Below are positions 61,815 to 64,000 of a stretch of DNA of 64,000 nt, piece after piece (positions within the stretch are counted from its first letter, which is position 1; the number at the start of each line of letters is the position of its first letter). This DNA comes from Mangrovivirga halotolerans (lineage in GTDB: Bacteria; Bacteroidota; Bacteroidia; Cytophagales; Cyclobacteriaceae). Under the pieces are notes generated by a model, which ran no database searches, was not told the DNA's origin, and worked only from the letters and a program-made list of their open reading frames with translations. The position numbers and the translations under genes were made by a program. Location of the stretch: contig NZ_JAPFQN010000005.1 in NCBI RefSeq assembly GCF_026241165.1, positions 310,001 through 374,000 on the forward strand, in the 5' to 3' direction.

Positions 61815-62459
61815 ATGTATAAAATACTCAATGATTACATCACTAATCTGCAGTCAAGATTTGATGAGATCAGCGAAGACAGAAAAAAAACATTAAACAA
61901 AGTAGCAGCTTATATAAATCATACCGAAACAGCCGGAATGAAACCTAAGCTGCTATTTGTTTGTACACATAATAGTCGTCGTAGTCAAATGTCACAGGTG
62001 TGGGCTAATGCAGCAGCAGCCTACAGAAATATGGAAAACCGTGTTCCCTGTTTTTCAGGAGGTACAGAGGTGACCGAATTTAACCCCGCTGCTGTGAAAG
62101 CACTAAAAGAAAAAGGTTTCGTAGTTGATCATATACCTGAAGGAGATGATGAACCAGAAATGTATGAACTTTATTATTCTGATGACAAACCACCGATCAG
62201 GTGTTTTAGTAAAACTTACGATGATGAATATAACCCTGATGAAGAGTTTGCAGCAATTATGACTTGTAGTTCAGCAGAAAATGACTGCCCGTTCATCCCG
62301 GGAACTACCTGCAGAATTGCTTTAACTTATGACGATCCTAAAGTTTCAGATGGAACCGATAGTCAAAATCAAGTTTATTCCGAGCGGTCAGATCAGATCG
62401 CTCTCGAAATGGTTTATATTTTTTCAAGAGTAGAGGAAAATCCTGTTCAACTTTTTTAA
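61815..62459 (+). CDS. Low-molecular-weight phosphatase-type arsenate reductase
   Basis: A 214-residue protein in the LMW-phosphatase/ArsC fold. The CX5R catalytic loop is FVCTHNSRRSQMSQ, resembling thioredoxin-coupled ArsC (CTGNSCRS) except that its second loop cysteine is absent; other cysteines (ITCSSAENDCPF) could act as resolving thiols. It is longer than usual ArsC by about 70 residues, with an N-terminal helical segment of about 40 residues. The gene lies between arsM and acr3, so it most likely reduces arsenate to arsenite. A protein tyrosine phosphatase is the alternative. Confidence 0.85.
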   Translation: MYKILNDYITNLQSRFDEISEDRKKTLNKVAAYINHTETAGMKPKLLFVCTHNSRRSQMSQVWANAAAAYRNMENRVPCFSGGTEVTEFNPAAVKALKEKGFVVDHIPEGDDEPEMYELYYSDDKPPIRCFSKTYDDEYNPDEEFAAIMTCSSAENDCPFIPGTTCRIALTYDDPKVSDGTDSQNQVYSERSDQIALEMVYIFSRVEENPVQLF

Positions 62460-62468
62460 TTAAATACA

Positions 62469-63518
62469 ATGGCTAAAAAGAAGCTGAATTTCTTAGACAA
62501 AAACCTTACAACATGGATCATTTCAGCAATGTTGATCGGAGTGGGATTAGGTTATTTTTTTCCCGGATTTGCTGATCATGTTAATTCTATGAGCAGTGGC
62601 ACAACTAACATACCATTAGCTATAGGACTTATATTAATGATGTATCCACCTTTGGCTAAGGTAAACTATAAATTACTGCCTAAAGTATTTAAAAACATCA
62701 AAATATTATCTATATCACTAATATTAAACTGGATTATCGGACCAGTATTAATGTTTGCATTAGCATTAATATTTCTTCATGACAGTCCGGAATATATGAC
62801 CGGTGTAATATTAATTGGTTTGGCTCGCTGCATTGCTATGGTATTAGTATGGAATGACCTGGCAGAAGGATCTAAAGAATACGGAGCCGGATTAGTAGCC
62901 TTGAATAGTATTTTCCAGGTATTTGCTTATAGTTTTTACGCCTGGATTTTCATCACAATTTTACCTCCATATTTTGGTTTTGACTCAGCGGTCATTGATA
63001 TTTCAATTGCTACGATTGCTGAAAGTGTGATGATTTATCTGGGAATTCCATTTTTAGCAGGAATACTTAGCAGAGTGATCCTGGTTAAATTAAAAGGAGA
63101 AGAATGGTATAATTCTGTTTTTATACCTAAAATTTCCCCAATAACCTTGATTGCCTTACTTGCCACAATCGTTTTAATGTTCAGCTTAAAAGGGGAGTTA
63201 ATCGTGGAGATTCCAATGGATGTCTTTAAGATCGCTGTTCCTTTGCTTATTTACTTTGTATTAATGTTCGTCATTGGCTTTTTTGTAAGTAAGGCAATGG
63301 GAGCGAAGTATGATGAAAATGCTGCTATCGCCTTCACCGCTGCTGGAAATAATTTCGAATTGGCAATCGCTGTGGCCATTGCTGTTTTCGGTTTAAATAG
63401 TGGGCAGGCATTCGCTGGAGTGATTGGTCCATTGGTAGAGGTACCTGCACTAATAGCACTTGTTAACGTTGCTTTCAGGTTCAAAAAGAAATATTACGAC
63501 AAGCCTATTGGAGCATAA
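62469..63518 (+). CDS. acr3: ACR3-type arsenite efflux permease
   Basis: A 349-residue inner membrane transporter with about ten membrane helices. The family segment [13 protein letters not shown] contains the conserved cysteine of ACR3 permeases, and the [20 protein letters not shown] segment is another signature. It exports arsenite using the membrane potential. It follows the reductase by nine bases and is the last gene of the arsR-arsM-arsC-acr3 operon, ending at a terminator. Confidence 0.96.
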   Translation: MAKKKLNFLDKNLTTWIISAMLIGVGLGYFFPGFADHVNSMSSGTTNIPLAIGLILMMYPPLAKVNYKLLPKVFKNIKILSISLILNWIIGPVLMFALALIFLHDSPEYMTGVILIGLARCIAMVLVWNDLAEGSKEYGAGLVALNSIFQVFAYSFYAWIFITILPPYFGFDSAVIDISIATIAESVMIYLGIPFLAGILSRVILVKLKGEEWYNSVFIPKISPITLIALLATIVLMFSLKGELIVEIPMDVFKIAVPLLIYFVLMFVIGFFVSKAMGAKYDENAAIAFTAAGNNFELAIAVAIAVFGLNSGQAFAGVIGPLVEVPALIALVNVAFRFKKKYYDKPIGA

Positions 63519-63565
63519 TTAATTATTTAAACACCCGATCAAAATAAGAAATCTAATATTCAAAG

Positions 63566-63595
63566 AAACACAGTTCATTTGAGCTGTGTTTTTTA
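63566..63595 (+). terminator. Terminator of the arsenic operon
   Basis: AAACACAGTTC and GAGCTGTGTTT (one G-T pair) enclose a four-base loop and are followed by TTTT. Confidence 0.8.
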
Positions 63596-63743
63596 TAACA
63601 TTCCTTCTCCTACGGAAAAAAACAAATGAATAAATAAGAATATAGATCCCAGATAAAATTATTCTTGGTAATAGAAAAGCTCTCAACATGATATTTATTA
63701 AAAATTAATTAATTATATTTAATGCACTATCAACTAGAGAGTT

Positions 63744-64000
63744 ATGAATAAGAGCAAACCATTAGTTAAGATCGATAACGATCTTGACTGGAAACTATTC
63801 GATGAATCTAAATTAGCAAAAGGACAGATCACAATTAACGGAGATTTAACTAAAGCCTTTAAAGATGTCCTGGTAAAAGTGACTAATAAAAATCAATCTC
63901 ATACCAAGGATGGAATTATTATCTGGCCGATGGGAGGGAAGCCATCACTCCAGGAACTTGAGAATAAAAAGCACTTTGATGTATTGATTAAAAAGATCAA
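63744..64000 (+). CDS. Hypothetical protein, partial at the right edge
   Basis: An ATG at 63744 opens a frame without a stop that continues past the window: at least 85 residues, beginning MNKSKPLVKIDNDLDWKLFD. The visible part has no signal peptide; it contains GQITINGDLTKAFKDVLVKV and GIIIWPMGGKPSL, of unknown meaning. Co-ordinates of the end are outside. The interval after the arsenic operon terminator supplies the promoter. Function unknown. Confidence 0.7.
   Translation, partial: MNKSKPLVKIDNDLDWKLFDESKLAKGQITINGDLTKAFKDVLVKVTNKNQSHTKDGIIIWPMGGKPSLQELENKKHFDVLIKKI

Noticed and set aside
1-64000. Mobile elements, prophage or CRISPR arrays
   Set aside because: No transposase, integrase, direct-repeat arrays with spacers or flanking inverted repeats were found; codon and base use look even across the window.

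Overview
The window is low-GC, densely coded chromosomal DNA from a member of the Bacteroidota, most likely a marine or soil Cytophagales-type bacterium. The evidence is: two secreted proteins with type IX secretion C-terminal sorting tails, a lipoprotein TamA (TamL) paired with TamB, several SusC/TonB-style receptors with carboxypeptidase-like N-terminal domains, YeeE/YedE pairs, the carboxyspermidine route to spermidine, promoter-like TAnnTTTG elements, and rare Shine-Dalgarno sequences. I see no tRNA, rRNA, IS element, phage gene or CRISPR array. It reads as core plus niche-adaptation chromosome.

Layout. 1-3889: most of a very large protein of unknown role with a LysM-like segment, cut by the left edge. 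4-7.5 kb: mnmE, a type IX secreted protein and a small membrane protein. 7.5-11 kb: a metal-uptake unit of Fur/Zur-type regulator, TonB receptor and lipoprotein, with two matching operator-like palindromes. 11-14.3 kb: an ArsR regulator, then a persulfide/sulfur module (CstB-like metallo-hydrolase/rhodanese, single rhodanese, Crp/Fnr regulator with clustered cysteines). 15-19 kb: polyamine genes (carboxyspermidine decarboxylase and dehydrogenase, divergent agmatinase). 19-30 kb: tamL-tamB, a tricorn-like protease and a TPR protein. 30-37 kb: alcohol dehydrogenase with a thioesterase, glycerophosphodiesterase lipoprotein, an M48 protease coupled to a barrel-like protein, and mgsA. 37-43 kb: two YeeE/YedE transport proteins, then an overlapping trio (Cache-HAMP-GAF sensor, BNR protein, Xaa-Pro aminopeptidase). 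43-52 kb: FKBP isomerase, degenerate TrpF-like protein, lipoprotein and subtilase, rpe and a TonB receptor, a possible small RNA and a 45-residue ORF, and an ArsC/Spx-like protein. 52-60 kb: gyrA, TPR protein, galK, DoxX, Dps, coiled-coil lipoprotein and a barrel protein. 60.5-63.5 kb: an arsenic operon arsR-arsM-phosphatase-type arsC-acr3. The right edge cuts an unknown gene.

The most interesting regulatory signal is a CRP/FNR-type palindrome (TGTGA-N6-TCACA) that is perfect before the cysteine-containing Crp/Fnr gene and recurs before the rhodanese operon and, 24 kb away, before the YeeE/YedE pair. This suggests one local regulator links persulfide detoxification and sulfur-compound uptake. 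A second candidate operator, TTGCAAC-N3-GTTrCAA, occurs twice in the Fur/Zur-TonB receptor unit. Functions are read from motifs and remembered family features only; no database search was possible.
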